Shown here: positions 43,553-52,233 of the stretch, piece by piece
How positions within the stretch are numbered: the first letter of the stretch is position 1
Layout: every line of letters begins with the position of its first letter
From: Hoylesella loescheii
Lineage (GTDB): Bacteria; Bacteroidota; Bacteroidia; Bacteroidales; Bacteroidaceae
DNA length: 64,000 nt
Reading direction: 5' to 3'
Assembly (NCBI GenBank): GCA_021531755.1
Contig: JADYUK010000010.1
Span: 48,246-112,245, forward strand
Notes under the pieces: model-generated
What the model was told of the DNA's origin: nothing
Seen by the model: only the letters and a program-made list of their open reading frames with translations
Databases searched by the model: none
Program-made: the position numbers and the translations under genes

Positions 43553-45895
43553 ATGTCACGTAGCACAATTCTCGCGGCCTTCGTTGCCGCATCGTTATTC
43601 TCCCCTGACCTTACGGCCAGGGCACAGGGGTGTTGTTCTCAGTTAGAGGCCAGGGCACAGGGGTGTTGTTCCCAGTTAGAGGCCAGGGCACAGGGGTGTT
43701 GCTTCCAGCCAGCGGCCAGGGCACAGGAGGGGTGTCAGTCCCGTCCCCAGCCAGTTTATCTTGACGCCTCGCAGCCTATTGAGGCGCGTGTGAAGGATGC
43801 TCTCAGCCGTATGACAGTGGCTGAGAAGGTGGCTATGTGCCACGCCCAGAGCAAGTTCACCTCTGCCGGCTGCCCCCGCCTGGGCATTCCGGAGCTGTCA
43901 TGGAGCGACGGTCCGCATGGTGTGCGTGCCGAGATAAACTGGAACGACTGGGGCTATGCCTCGTGGACGAGCGACTCCTGCACCGCCTTTCCAGCCCTGA
44001 CATGTCTCGCCGCGACATGGAATCCCCGCATGTCGGCCCTCTATGGCAAGTCAGTCGGCGAGGAGGCAGCCTACCGCAACAAGAGTGTGCTCCTCGGTCC
44101 CGGTGTGAATATCTACCGCACACCCCTCAACGGCCGCAACTTCGAGTATATGGGCGAGGACCCATACCTCGCCTCTAAGCTCGTCGTGCCATATATCACA
44201 GCGCTCCAGGCCAATGGTGTCGGAGCCTCTGTCAAGCACTATGCGCTGAACAACCAGGAGCTGTGGCGCGGGCATATCGACGTGCAGGTCTCTGAGCGTG
44301 CCCTGCGTGAGATATACCTCCCCGCTTTCCGTGCCGCCGCTGTCGAGGCGAAGGCGTGGACATTCATGTGCTCGTATAACAAGGCGCGTGGCAAATGGCT
44401 GTGCGACAATGACTATCTCCTCCGCAAGATACTTAAGGAGGAGTGGCAGTGGGACGGCGTTGTCGTCTCTGACTGGGGAGCAGTCCACTCCACTGTCCCT
44501 GCCGCACGTGCCGGCATGGATGTCGAGATGGGTTCATACACTAACGGCCTTACCTCTGAGGCCGATGGATTCGGCTATGACGACTATTACCTCGCGCGCC
44601 CTTACCGTGAGGCTATCGCCAGGGGCGAGGTAGACATGAAGGTCCTCGACGAGCAGGCATCACGTATCCTCCGCCTTATCTTCCGCACCTCCATGAACCG
44701 CAACCGCGCCTACGGCTCGCTCTGCACACCAGAGCATTATGCCGCCGCACGCGAGATAGCCGCCGAGGGTATCGTCCTCCTGAAGAACTCTCCCTGGGGC
44801 AAGACACGCCAGGCTCTCCTCCCCATTGCCGACGGGCAGTACAGGCGCATACTCGTTGTCGGCGAGAACGCTGTGAGGAATCTCAGCGAGGGAGGTGGCT
44901 CGTCAGAGCTTAAGCCGAAGCGTGTCATATCGCCGCTGATGGCCATCAGGGAGCGTTTCGGCAAGTCAGATGTTGTCTATGCAGAGGGCTACCGCAGCGG
45001 AGCCTCTGTCTATGGCCGTGAGGAGCTGTACAGCGACGCCCTCTATGACTCGCTCCGCGCTGAGGCTGTCAGTGCGGCCAAGGGTGCCGACCTGATAATA
45101 TATGTCGGTGGACTGAACAAGAACTGGCGCCAGGACTGTGAGAGTGGCGACCGTGTCAGCCTCAGTCTGCCTTTCTCGCAGGACAAGCTCATCGAGCAGC
45201 TCATAGCCACGGGTAAGCCAGTCGCCGGAGTATTCCTCACTGGCAACGCCTTTGCCATGCCGTGGATAAAGGGCATGGCGGCCATCGTCGAGGCATGGTA
45301 CCCCGGCTCAGAAGGCGGTTACGCCATAGCCGACATCCTCTCGGGCGATGTCAACCCCTCGGGCAGGCTCCCCTTCTCGTTCCCCAAGCGTCTGGAGGAC
45401 AATGGCGCACACAGCTTCGACGCCCTCACATACCCCGGCGACTCCATCAAGGAGATATACCGTGAGGATATCCTTGTCGGCTACCGCTGGCACGACACGA
45501 AGCGCATCCCCGCCCTCTTCCCCTTCGGCCACGGCCTCTCCTACACGACATACAAATACGGTAAGGCCACTGTCTCAGCAGCCGACGGCACATGGACTGT
45601 CACTGTCCCCGTCACCAATGCCGGCAAGCGCGACGGCATGGAGACAGTGCAGCTATACATAGGCGATGACAAAGCCAGCGTCCTGCGCCCTCTGAAAGAG
45701 CTCAAGGCGTTCGCGAAAGTGGCCCTGAAGGCAGGCGAGACCGCCCCAGCCGTGATGACCTTCAATCGCGACGACCTGCGCTTCTGGGACGAGAGCATCA
45801 ACGGCTGGCGTCTCGAGCCAGGCACATTCACCCTCTACATAGGAGCGTCATCGACCGATATACGCCAGAAGATGAAGGTCAGGGTGGAGGAATAA
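43553..45895 (+). CDS. GH3 beta-glycosidase (beta-glucosidase type)
   Basis: 780 residues; the start MSRSTILAAFVAASLF gives a signal peptide, whereas the earlier ATG at 43508 does not. Directly after the signal come four copies of an 11-residue repeat (ARAQGCCSQLE-type, residues 22-60) encoded by a 33-bp tandem repeat at about 43617-43733. The GH3 N-domain has the nucleophile D307 in VVSDWGAVHS and the substrate residues KHYALNNQE; the C-domain has EGGGSSELKP. A fibronectin-III-like domain closes the chain. It probably releases terminal beta-glucose or related units in the periplasm or at the surface. Substrate (glucoside, mannoside or xyloside) is not certain from sequence. Confidence 0.87.
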   Translation: MSRSTILAAFVAASLFSPDLTARAQGCCSQLEARAQGCCSQLEARAQGCCFQPAARAQEGCQSRPQPVYLDASQPIEARVKDALSRMTVAEKVAMCHAQSKFTSAGCPRLGIPELSWSDGPHGVRAEINWNDWGYASWTSDSCTAFPALTCLAATWNPRMSALYGKSVGEEAAYRNKSVLLGPGVNIYRTPLNGRNFEYMGEDPYLASKLVVPYITALQANGVGASVKHYALNNQELWRGHIDVQVSERALREIYLPAFRAAAVEAKAWTFMCSYNKARGKWLCDNDYLLRKILKEEWQWDGVVVSDWGAVHSTVPAARAGMDVEMGSYTNGLTSEADGFGYDDYYLARPYREAIARGEVDMKVLDEQASRILRLIFRTSMNRNRAYGSLCTPEHYAAAREIAAEGIVLLKNSPWGKTRQALLPIADGQYRRILVVGENAVRNLSEGGGSSELKPKRVISPLMAIRERFGKSDVVYAEGYRSGASVYGREELYSDALYDSLRAEAVSAAKGADLIIYVGGLNKNWRQDCESGDRVSLSLPFSQDKLIEQLIATGKPVAGVFLTGNAFAMPWIKGMAAIVEAWYPGSEGGYAIADILSGDVNPSGRLPFSFPKRLEDNGAHSFDALTYPGDSIKEIYREDILVGYRWHDTKRIPALFPFGHGLSYTTYKYGKATVSAADGTWTVTVPVTNAGKRDGMETVQLYIGDDKASVLRPLKELKAFAKVALKAGETAPAVMTFNRDDLRFWDESINGWRLEPGTFTLYIGASSTDIRQKMKVRVEE

Positions 45896-46068
45896 TCCCG
45901 CATGCTGGCCTACCCCGGTATGGCGCACAAGCCCACAACGAACATTGACTCACTATAAACACTCAAGGTGGATTCTGTAAAATCAAGTCGGGACACAATC
46001 CTCCAAGGCTTGCATCCAGCATGGGTAAGGCCGATTTCATGGAACCAACCGTAAAAACACACATAACA

Positions 46069-46971
46069 ATGAACAGCAGCAAATACAACGGTGTCGTGGT
46101 CCCTATGGTGACCCCGGTGACACCAAGCGGATTCCTCGACAAATCCGCAGTAGAGCGTATCATCAAGAGTTTCGTATCAGCCGGCGTCTCACCTCTCCTC
46201 ATGGGCACGACCGGTGAGGGCAACTCCGTCTCCACTATGGACGGCCAGGAGCTCATAGAGACGGCCGTCAAGGCCGCCGACGGCAAGATAACCGTCTATG
46301 CAGGGCTTACAGGCAACTGTTTCATCGAGCAGCTGAAGCAGGCCGGCTACTACAGCGCGAGCGGTGCTGATGTCATCGTCGCCACTCTGCCAAGCTACTA
46401 CTCGCTGACTCCCGAGCAGATGGAGAACTACTACCTGCGTCTGGCAGACTCCATCAAAGGCCCTCTCATGCTCTACAACATAGCGGCAACGACCCACATG
46501 TCCATCCCGGTAGATGTCATCGAGCGCCTCTCACGCCATGAGAATATCGTCGGACTGAAGGACTCGGAGCGTGACCTTGAGCGCATGGAGCAGTGCATCT
46601 CGATAGCCCGTAACCGCGATGACTTCGCCTATTTCTGTGGCTGGGCAGCCCAGTCGGCCCACTCTCTTGAGCTTGGTGGCAACGGCATTGTGCCTTCGAC
46701 GGGCAATTTCGTGCCGGGCATGTTCCGCCGCCTTTATGACGCTGCGGTCAGCGGAGACATGGAGACAGCCAACCGCCTTCAGGACGAGACGAACGAGATA
46801 GCGAAGCTATACCAGGCAGGCCGCTCGCTCGGCCAGTCGCTGACAGCGCTGAAGGTGATGATGCAGACCCGCGGACTGTGTACTCCTGATATGCTCATGC
46901 CCCTCACCAGGCTCTCCGAGGCAGAGGAGCAGGCAATACGTGAGGCTGCCGAGGTGATAACAGAGGAGTAG
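46069..46971 (+). CDS. DapA/NanA-family aldolase (N-acetylneuraminate lyase-like)
   Basis: 300 residues of the class I dihydrodipicolinate synthase/N-acetylneuraminate lyase barrel family. The start MNSSKYNGVVVPMVTPVT is the family N-terminus; a longer frame from 46021 was rejected. GTTGEGNS is the carboxylate-binding loop, the Schiff-base lysine is K164 in IVGLKDSE, and the tyrosine motif is MLYNIAATTH. Lysine position and length match NanA closely, but the tyrosine loop lacks the usual YN-x-P. The true substrate may therefore be another 2-keto-3-deoxy sugar acid. The next gene is an SSS symporter, a pairing often seen for sugar-acid or sialate use. A terminator lies between the two. Confidence 0.75.
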   Translation: MNSSKYNGVVVPMVTPVTPSGFLDKSAVERIIKSFVSAGVSPLLMGTTGEGNSVSTMDGQELIETAVKAADGKITVYAGLTGNCFIEQLKQAGYYSASGADVIVATLPSYYSLTPEQMENYYLRLADSIKGPLMLYNIAATTHMSIPVDVIERLSRHENIVGLKDSERDLERMEQCISIARNRDDFAYFCGWAAQSAHSLELGGNGIVPSTGNFVPGMFRRLYDAAVSGDMETANRLQDETNEIAKLYQAGRSLGQSLTALKVMMQTRGLCTPDMLMPLTRLSEAEEQAIREAAEVITEE

Positions 46972-47117
46972 CCGTTCTCCCCTGTACGGACAACGGAATG
47001 GCGGCCTTGCAGGGCAGGATGAGGCTGGCTGTGGGGCTGCTGTTCTTCATTTCCTTTATGGTATGATGGGGCAGGGCGGGGGAACTGCCTGAAGCTGGGC
47101 AGGGGAACTGACTGAAG

Positions 47118-47150
47118 CTGGGCGGAAAACCGCCCAGAACGGGGGTTTTT
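47118..47150 (+). terminator. Terminator after the NanA-like gene
   Basis: CTGGGCGG/CCGCCCAG around AAAA (47118-47137) is followed by AACGGGGGTTTTT. Just before it is a direct repeat, GGGGAACTG-n-CTGAAGCTGGGC (two copies, 47070-47123). The rest of 46972-47352 is G/T-rich low complexity with no convincing gene. Confidence 0.6.
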
Positions 47151-47352
47151 GCTGCTTCTCTCGCCCTTCGGCTTCGCCTTGGGCTTTCGCCTCTTTTGCC
47201 TTGGGGGTTGGTGGCTTTTGGCTTGGGGGGTGGCGGTGTTTGGCCTCTTTTCCTGCTTCTTTGAGCTTCGCCTTCCCCTTGTTGAGCCTCGCCTTTCACA
47301 TTTTTCACCCCGATGATAAAACCTAACCAAACCTAATATTAAGCACAACAAC

Positions 47353-48930
47353 ATGTATTCTCTGTTAACCTCTGTGGGAGGCATGCACTGGGTAGACTAT
47401 GTCATAGTCATAGCGTCCATCCTCCTCGCCATTGTCATGGGAGTCTATTTCTCCCACCGTCAGAAAGACACGTCACACTATTTCACGGGCTCAGGCAAAG
47501 TCCCTGTGTGGGCAGTCGGTATGTCCATCTTCGCCACTCTCATCTCGAGTGTGACATTCCTCGCCTATCCTGGCGCGGCTTATGGTGGCAACTGGGTGCT
47601 CCTTGTCCAGGGCCTTATGGTGCCTATAGTCCTTGTAGCGCTCATCGGAGTCATCGTCCCGTTGTTCAGGCGAGTCATCCGTCTGTCCACGTATGAGTAT
47701 TTCGAGCGCCGTTTCGGAGCCTTCGCTCGCTATTATAGCAGTATCGCCTTCGTGCTGACCCATTTCACGAAGATGGGTTCGGTGTTCTTCCTTGTCAGCA
47801 TGGCTCTGTCCCAGTTCATGGCAGTAGATATCTTCTGGGTCATCGGAGTGCTCGGTGTCACCATCATCCTGCTGACATTCCTTGGCGGCATGGAGGCCAT
47901 AATATGGATGGATGTCATCCAGGGCGGCCTTCTGATTGGTGGCGGTGTGCTCTGCGTCATCCTTCTCCTCGCCGCTGTCGGCACGCCCTATGGCCCGTCA
48001 GACATTCTCTCGACGGCATGGAACGCGACGACGATGGTAGGCCCATACGAGACGAGTAAGATAGGCGTAGGCCCATTCGAGTGGGACTTTGTCGAGACAA
48101 CGTTCTGGGTGATGGCATTCAATGGTATCTTCTATGCCCTCCAGAAGTACGGCACAGACCAGACCATCGTGCAGCGTTACCTCACGGCCAAGGACGACAA
48201 GAGTGCGAAAAAGGCCGCTTTCATCGGTGTTTTCCTCTCCGTTCCGGTATGGACGATGTTCATGTTCGTGGGCTCCCTGCTCTTCGCCTACTACCAGCTC
48301 TCTCCCGATGCGGCCATTGAGGGCATGAAGCCCGACGCTGTCTTCCCACACTTTATCTCCACACAGCTGCCTCTCGGTGTGCGTGGCATCATCATCGCCG
48401 CTATCGCCGCCGCCGCGATATCGTCGCTCGACAGCGACCTCAACTGCCTCTCTGCGATAGCTGTCGAGGATTATCTCGTGCGCTTCCGCCCTGATGTGAG
48501 CGACAAGACGAAGCTCCGCGCGGGCCGTCTCGTAGTTGTCATAGCCGGCCTTGGCGCTGTTGCCATCGCTGTCCTCTACGCTGTCAGCCACGGCGGTGCG
48601 GTCCTTGAGACCATCTTCTCGTTCTATGCCATCTTCTCGGCAGGCATTGTCGGCATCTTCCTCCTCGGCCTCTGCACGAAGCGGGCCAACAAGCAGGGAC
48701 TCTACATCGGTCTCGTTGTCTGCATCCTCTTCACCGCCTACGCCATGCTCACCTCGCCACAGAAGATGCCCGACGGCACAAAGCAGGCCCTCCTCGACTT
48801 CGGTCCGTGGAACTATACCCACTCAAAATACATGCTCGGTGTGTACAGCCACATCATTGTCCTTGTCGTGGGATACATCGCCTCGTTGTTCTTCAAGGCG
48901 CCTGAAAAGTGTGAAAGTGTAAGCAAATAG
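47353..48930 (+). CDS. SSS-family sodium/solute symporter
   Basis: 525 residues and about 13 membrane helices in the sodium:solute symporter (SSS/LeuT-fold) layout. Family motifs are YFTGSGKVPVWAVGMSIFATLISSVTFLAYPG, the STYEYFERRFG loop, and KYGTDQTIVQRYLTAKDDKSAKKAAF in the signature region. It should import a sugar or sugar acid with sodium. It follows the NanA-like aldolase by 380 nt with a terminator in between, so co-regulation is likely but not a single message. Sialate, a deoxy-sugar acid or a mannan-derived sugar are candidates; nothing in the sequence decides. Confidence 0.82.
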   Translation: MYSLLTSVGGMHWVDYVIVIASILLAIVMGVYFSHRQKDTSHYFTGSGKVPVWAVGMSIFATLISSVTFLAYPGAAYGGNWVLLVQGLMVPIVLVALIGVIVPLFRRVIRLSTYEYFERRFGAFARYYSSIAFVLTHFTKMGSVFFLVSMALSQFMAVDIFWVIGVLGVTIILLTFLGGMEAIIWMDVIQGGLLIGGGVLCVILLLAAVGTPYGPSDILSTAWNATTMVGPYETSKIGVGPFEWDFVETTFWVMAFNGIFYALQKYGTDQTIVQRYLTAKDDKSAKKAAFIGVFLSVPVWTMFMFVGSLLFAYYQLSPDAAIEGMKPDAVFPHFISTQLPLGVRGIIIAAIAAAAISSLDSDLNCLSAIAVEDYLVRFRPDVSDKTKLRAGRLVVVIAGLGAVAIAVLYAVSHGGAVLETIFSFYAIFSAGIVGIFLLGLCTKRANKQGLYIGLVVCILFTAYAMLTSPQKMPDGTKQALLDFGPWNYTHSKYMLGVYSHIIVLVVGYIASLFFKAPEKCESVSK

Positions 48931-48950
48931 CGCGAAAAACCTTCCTGTTT

Positions 48951-48982
48951 CTTGCATAGTAAATCTTTTTGTGATAACTTTG
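48951..48982 (+). promoter_or_regulatory. Promoter of the SNF symporter gene
   Basis: CTTG (48951-48954), a 20-nt spacer and TAACTTTG (48975-48982) lie shortly after the SSS stop. The leader to 49285 is about 290 nt and contains the tandem repeat below. Confidence 0.65.
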
Positions 48983-49083
48983 CAGTCAGGAAAGGCGGTC
49001 CTTCTCCCTGTCACCTCCCGCCCCCTGGCGCCCTCATGGGTGTCAGCAGGCGGGAGGTCTGCTTATATACGGCAGGGTGTCGG

Positions 49084-49182
49084 AGGCTGGAGGGGCCGGA
49101 AGAACCGGATAGACCAGAAGGACCGGATGACCCAGATAGACCAGAAGGACTGGATGACCCGGATAGACCAGAGAGCTGTGAG
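49084..49182. repeat. 9-bp-period tandem repeat, cluster 3, in the SNF symporter leader
   Basis: Units of the ACCGGATGA, ACCAGAAGG and ACCCGGATAG kind, in part arranged as a larger repeat of about 27-30 bp, lie between the promoter and the start codon. The unit is the complement-like relative of the TCCGGATGT unit at 30.3 and 34.4 kb. Confidence 0.8.
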
Positions 49183-49284
49183 CTTGTGTCATCCGCCTCT
49201 CCTGCCATCCCCTTTCCCCTCTCCCTCCATCCCCTCCCCACAGAAACAATCATCAGGAAAATAACATCAAAACACACAACCTAC

Positions 49285-50661
49285 ATGGAACAGCGACAAC
49301 ACTTCGGCTCACGTATGGGAGCCATCCTCGCCGCCGCGGGCAGTGCGGTAGGCCTTGGCAATATATGGCGTTTCCCTTGTGAGACCGGCCAGAACGGCGG
49401 TGCGGCGTTCATACTGATATATATAATATGTATAGCCCTTGTCACGGTGCCAGTGCTCATCACCGAGCTTGCCACCGGGCGTGAGGCCCGCTCCAACGCC
49501 TACGACACATACAAGCGTCTCGCCCTTGAGGGGCGTGGCGGCCGCATAGGGCGTGCCGTATGGCTTACGGCCGGCTTCATGTGCATCATCGGCGGCTTCC
49601 TCGTCTTCGCCTACTACAGCGTCGTGGCGGGATGGACACTTAAATACGCGTGGGCAGCCGCCACCGACACCCTCCTCGGGCGCACGGCAGCCGGTTTCAC
49701 CGCCGATTTCGCATCCTTCACCGCCGACCCTCTGAAGCCTTTCCTCTGTCTCGTGGCGTTTGTCATCATGACGACAGCCATCGTCATCCTCGGCGTCAGG
49801 AAAGGCATTGAGCGCGGGTCGAAGATTATGATGCCCCTCCTGCTCCTGCTGCTTGTCGTCCTTGCTGTCTGCTCGCTGACCCTCCCTGGCAGCATGGAGG
49901 GAGTACGGTTCCTCTTCCAGCCCGATTTCTCTAAGATAACCACCCATGTATGGCTTGAGGCCCTTGGGCAGGCGTTCTTCACGCTGAGTGTCGGCATCGG
50001 GACGCTCATGACCTACGCGTCGTATTTCTCGCCCAAGGTGAACATCGTCAAGGACGCCTATCATGTCGCCGTCATCGACACCCTTGTCGCCATTCTCGCC
50101 GGTGTCATCATCTTCCCCGCCGCGATGAGTGTCGGTGTGAGCCCCGACGCGGGTCCCGCCCTTGTCTTCATCACCCTCCCCAATGTCTTCCAGCAGGCTT
50201 TCGGAGCCACCCCTCTGCTGTGCTATATTGTGACGGTGGCGTTCTATATCCTCCTTGTCATGGCCGCCCTGACATCGAGCATCTCCATGCTTGAGATAAC
50301 GACGGCGTTCATCAGCGAGAAGACGCGCCTCTCGCGCACAATGTCGGCCATCGTGCTTGCCGTGCTGACATGCGCCGCCGGTTTCTGCTGCTCGATGTCG
50401 TTCGGCGACTGGTCCTCGGTGACAGTCTTCGGGATGGGATTCTTTGACCTCTGCGACTTCATCGTCGCAAAGTTTGCCATGCCCCTCGGCAGCATATTCC
50501 TCTGCCTCCTCCTGAGGCGCATGGGGCGTGAGCGTGTCACAAGGATGCTGACGAACGACGGCCACCTCCGTCTCGGCCGTTTCCCGCACATCTTCTATCT
50601 CCTGACGACGACCCTTGTCCCCGTCGCCATCCTCATCATCTTCATCAACGGAATCATCTGA
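49285..50661 (+). CDS. SNF-family sodium-dependent transporter
   Basis: 458 residues starting MEQRQHFGSRMGAILAAAGSAVGLGNIWRFPCETGQNGGAAF, the hallmark first helix of the neurotransmitter:sodium symporter family (LeuT type; unwound G-S-A-V-G-L-G-N). About 11-12 helices follow, with the TM6 region SLTVGIGTLMTYASYFS-like (here FFTLSVGIGTLMTYASYF). Bacterial members carry amino acids with sodium. The frame is open upstream to 48952 only because of the tandem repeat. It is probably unrelated to the glycan genes around it. Confidence 0.87.
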   Translation: MEQRQHFGSRMGAILAAAGSAVGLGNIWRFPCETGQNGGAAFILIYIICIALVTVPVLITELATGREARSNAYDTYKRLALEGRGGRIGRAVWLTAGFMCIIGGFLVFAYYSVVAGWTLKYAWAAATDTLLGRTAAGFTADFASFTADPLKPFLCLVAFVIMTTAIVILGVRKGIERGSKIMMPLLLLLLVVLAVCSLTLPGSMEGVRFLFQPDFSKITTHVWLEALGQAFFTLSVGIGTLMTYASYFSPKVNIVKDAYHVAVIDTLVAILAGVIIFPAAMSVGVSPDAGPALVFITLPNVFQQAFGATPLLCYIVTVAFYILLVMAALTSSISMLEITTAFISEKTRLSRTMSAIVLAVLTCAAGFCCSMSFGDWSSVTVFGMGFFDLCDFIVAKFAMPLGSIFLCLLLRRMGRERVTRMLTNDGHLRLGRFPHIFYLLTTTLVPVAILIIFINGII

Positions 50662-50724
50662 CACCCAGACATATCCTCCCCCTCGGCAAAAGGTACTGTA
50701 TGACACGCTCATAGAGTACCTTTT

Positions 50725-50765
50725 GTCTGCTCATCCAGTACCTCTGAGCCGCTCATCCGATACTT
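50725..50765. repeat. Dispersed element related to the 11.1 and 33.06 kb repeats
   Basis: TCTGCTCATCCAGTACCTCTGAGCCGCTCATCCGATACTTATG-like sequence shares the CATnC-TAnT-nTGAGCCGC pattern with 33060-33084. The rest of 50662-50900 is without a gene. Confidence 0.35.
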
Positions 50766-50927
50766 ATGCGTGGCATGCCATGATACTGCCCGCAAATTCC
50801 CATCCGGATGCCCCGAAGCCATAGAATCCTTATACTTTCTTATCATTCACTTGTACACAGACATGATATTAATCAAGAAGTGTAATATTCTGCTAATTAA
50901 GGCAAAGTGTCTTCCTTTCTTTACATG

Positions 50928-50935
50928 TATCTTTG
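50928..50935 (+). promoter_or_regulatory. Promoter of the mannan operon
   Basis: TATCTTTG in ACATGTATCTTTGCAACC lies 95 nt before the GH26 start. The -33 element is weak. Confidence 0.6.
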
Positions 50936-51029
50936 CAACCACAATCAGCGGCCGCAACGTCACAATCCGCTTTACGGGCCATGATACCTGAATAATACCG
51001 CAAACCAACCTAATAAGACAACGACATCT

Positions 51030-52172
51030 ATGAGAAAGACTATCCTGTTCACACTCCTCGCCATCATGCTGCTTCCCTGTCCAGTCCTCGGGGCCAGGAA
51101 GACTCCCAGACAGAAACTCATCGAGCGTCTGCAGCGCCTTCAGAAGCGCGGTATCATGTACGGCCACCAGGACGACACGTTCTATGGACTGACATGGGAG
51201 TGGGACGAGGACCGCTCAGACACCTACGCCCTCTGTGGCGACTACCCCGCCGTCATGGGCTTTGACCTCGGCGGCATAGAGATGGGCGACGAGAAGAACC
51301 TCGACTCTGTGCCCTTCACACGCATGCGGCGTGAGATAATCCGCCATCACGAGCGTGGCGGCATAGTGACCATCTCATGGCATCCGCGCAACCCCATGCT
51401 CGGCACCACGGCATGGATAGAGGGCGACATCAAGGCATACGAGGAGGCAGTCCGCCTGCTCAGGAAGATAGGCCAGGCCGACGTGGCGGAGAAAGTCACT
51501 GACCCACGCCTCACAGTCAGGAGCGTCCTCAAGGGCGGCTCGCACCATGAGAAGTTCCAGATGTGGCTGGAGCGTGTCACCGACTTCCTCCTCACGCTGA
51601 AGGACAAGAAGGGCAACGCCATACCAGTCATCTTCCGCCCCTGGCACGAGAACAACGGCGGATGGTTCTGGTGGGGAGCGTCAAACTGCTCGACAGCCGA
51701 GTACCACGCCCTCTGGCGCATGACACAGGACGCTGTCAACTCAAAGCTCAGGGAGAGCATCGTATGGGCCTACTCGCCCAACCTCCAGGGCAACTGGACC
51801 GAGGAGCAGTGGATGGAGCGCTATCCCGGCGACGACCGCGTGGACCTCATCGGCGAGGATGCCTACCAGTGGGGCACAGAGGAGGATTTCGTGAAGCAGA
51901 TGTCGGCAGACATGGCGCTCATCTCCAAGATAGCCCGTGAGCACTACAAGCTGCTCGCCGTGACAGAGTGCGGCTACAAGAACTCGCCCGACGCTACATG
52001 GTGGCAGCGTGTCCTCAAGCCCATCATCGAGCCATACCCCACGCTCTACATCCTCCCATGGCGCAACTACAAGAAGGAACACTTCGGCGTGGCGCCCGAG
52101 ACAACCACCGCCCAAGACTTCAAGGCATGGGTGGCAACAAAGAAGCTCCTCCTCCTCAAGGGCATAAAGTAG
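51030..52172 (+). CDS. manA: GH26 endo-beta-1,4-mannanase
   Basis: 380 residues with a signal peptide (MRKTILFTLLAIMLLPCPVLG). The GH26 catalytic acid/base is E207 in RPWHENNGGWFWWG and the nucleophile is E313 in VTECGYK. GIMYGHQDDTFYG and HPRNP are other family motifs. It should cut beta-1,4-mannan to mannobiose in the periplasm or at the cell surface. It opens an operon with GH130, a GPH symporter, an AGE epimerase and GH36. That is the same set as the Bacteroides fragilis mannan pathway, in which GH26 yields mannobiose for epimerisation. No carbohydrate-binding module is attached. Confidence 0.92.
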   Translation: MRKTILFTLLAIMLLPCPVLGARKTPRQKLIERLQRLQKRGIMYGHQDDTFYGLTWEWDEDRSDTYALCGDYPAVMGFDLGGIEMGDEKNLDSVPFTRMRREIIRHHERGGIVTISWHPRNPMLGTTAWIEGDIKAYEEAVRLLRKIGQADVAEKVTDPRLTVRSVLKGGSHHEKFQMWLERVTDFLLTLKDKKGNAIPVIFRPWHENNGGWFWWGASNCSTAEYHALWRMTQDAVNSKLRESIVWAYSPNLQGNWTEEQWMERYPGDDRVDLIGEDAYQWGTEEDFVKQMSADMALISKIAREHYKLLAVTECGYKNSPDATWWQRVLKPIIEPYPTLYILPWRNYKKEHFGVAPETTTAQDFKAWVATKKLLLLKGIK

Positions 52173-52233
52173 CCTCCTGGGAGATATCCGGGACACATCA
52201 ACAAGAAAGTAATGATAAAAGAAATACACCACA

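Noticed and set aside
46779..47384. Proline- and basic-rich minus-strand protein between the aldolase and SSS genes
   Set aside because: Low-complexity composition, overlap with the end of the aldolase gene and a terminator inside the frame argue against a gene.
46069..48930. Confident sialic-acid utilisation pair
   Set aside because: The aldolase lysine fits NanA, but the tyrosine loop differs and no sialidase, NanE or kinase is present; the 2-epimerase at 55 kb belongs to the mannobiose branch.
48952..49284. N-terminal DPDRPEG-repeat extension of the SNF symporter
   Set aside because: The extension is encoded by the intergenic 9-bp tandem repeat, and its ATG at 48952 lies upstream of the promoter -7 box at 48975-48982.
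49309..50712. Long minus-strand frame opposite the SNF symporter
   Set aside because: Charged low-complexity antisense shadow; the plus strand has clear LeuT-fold motifs.
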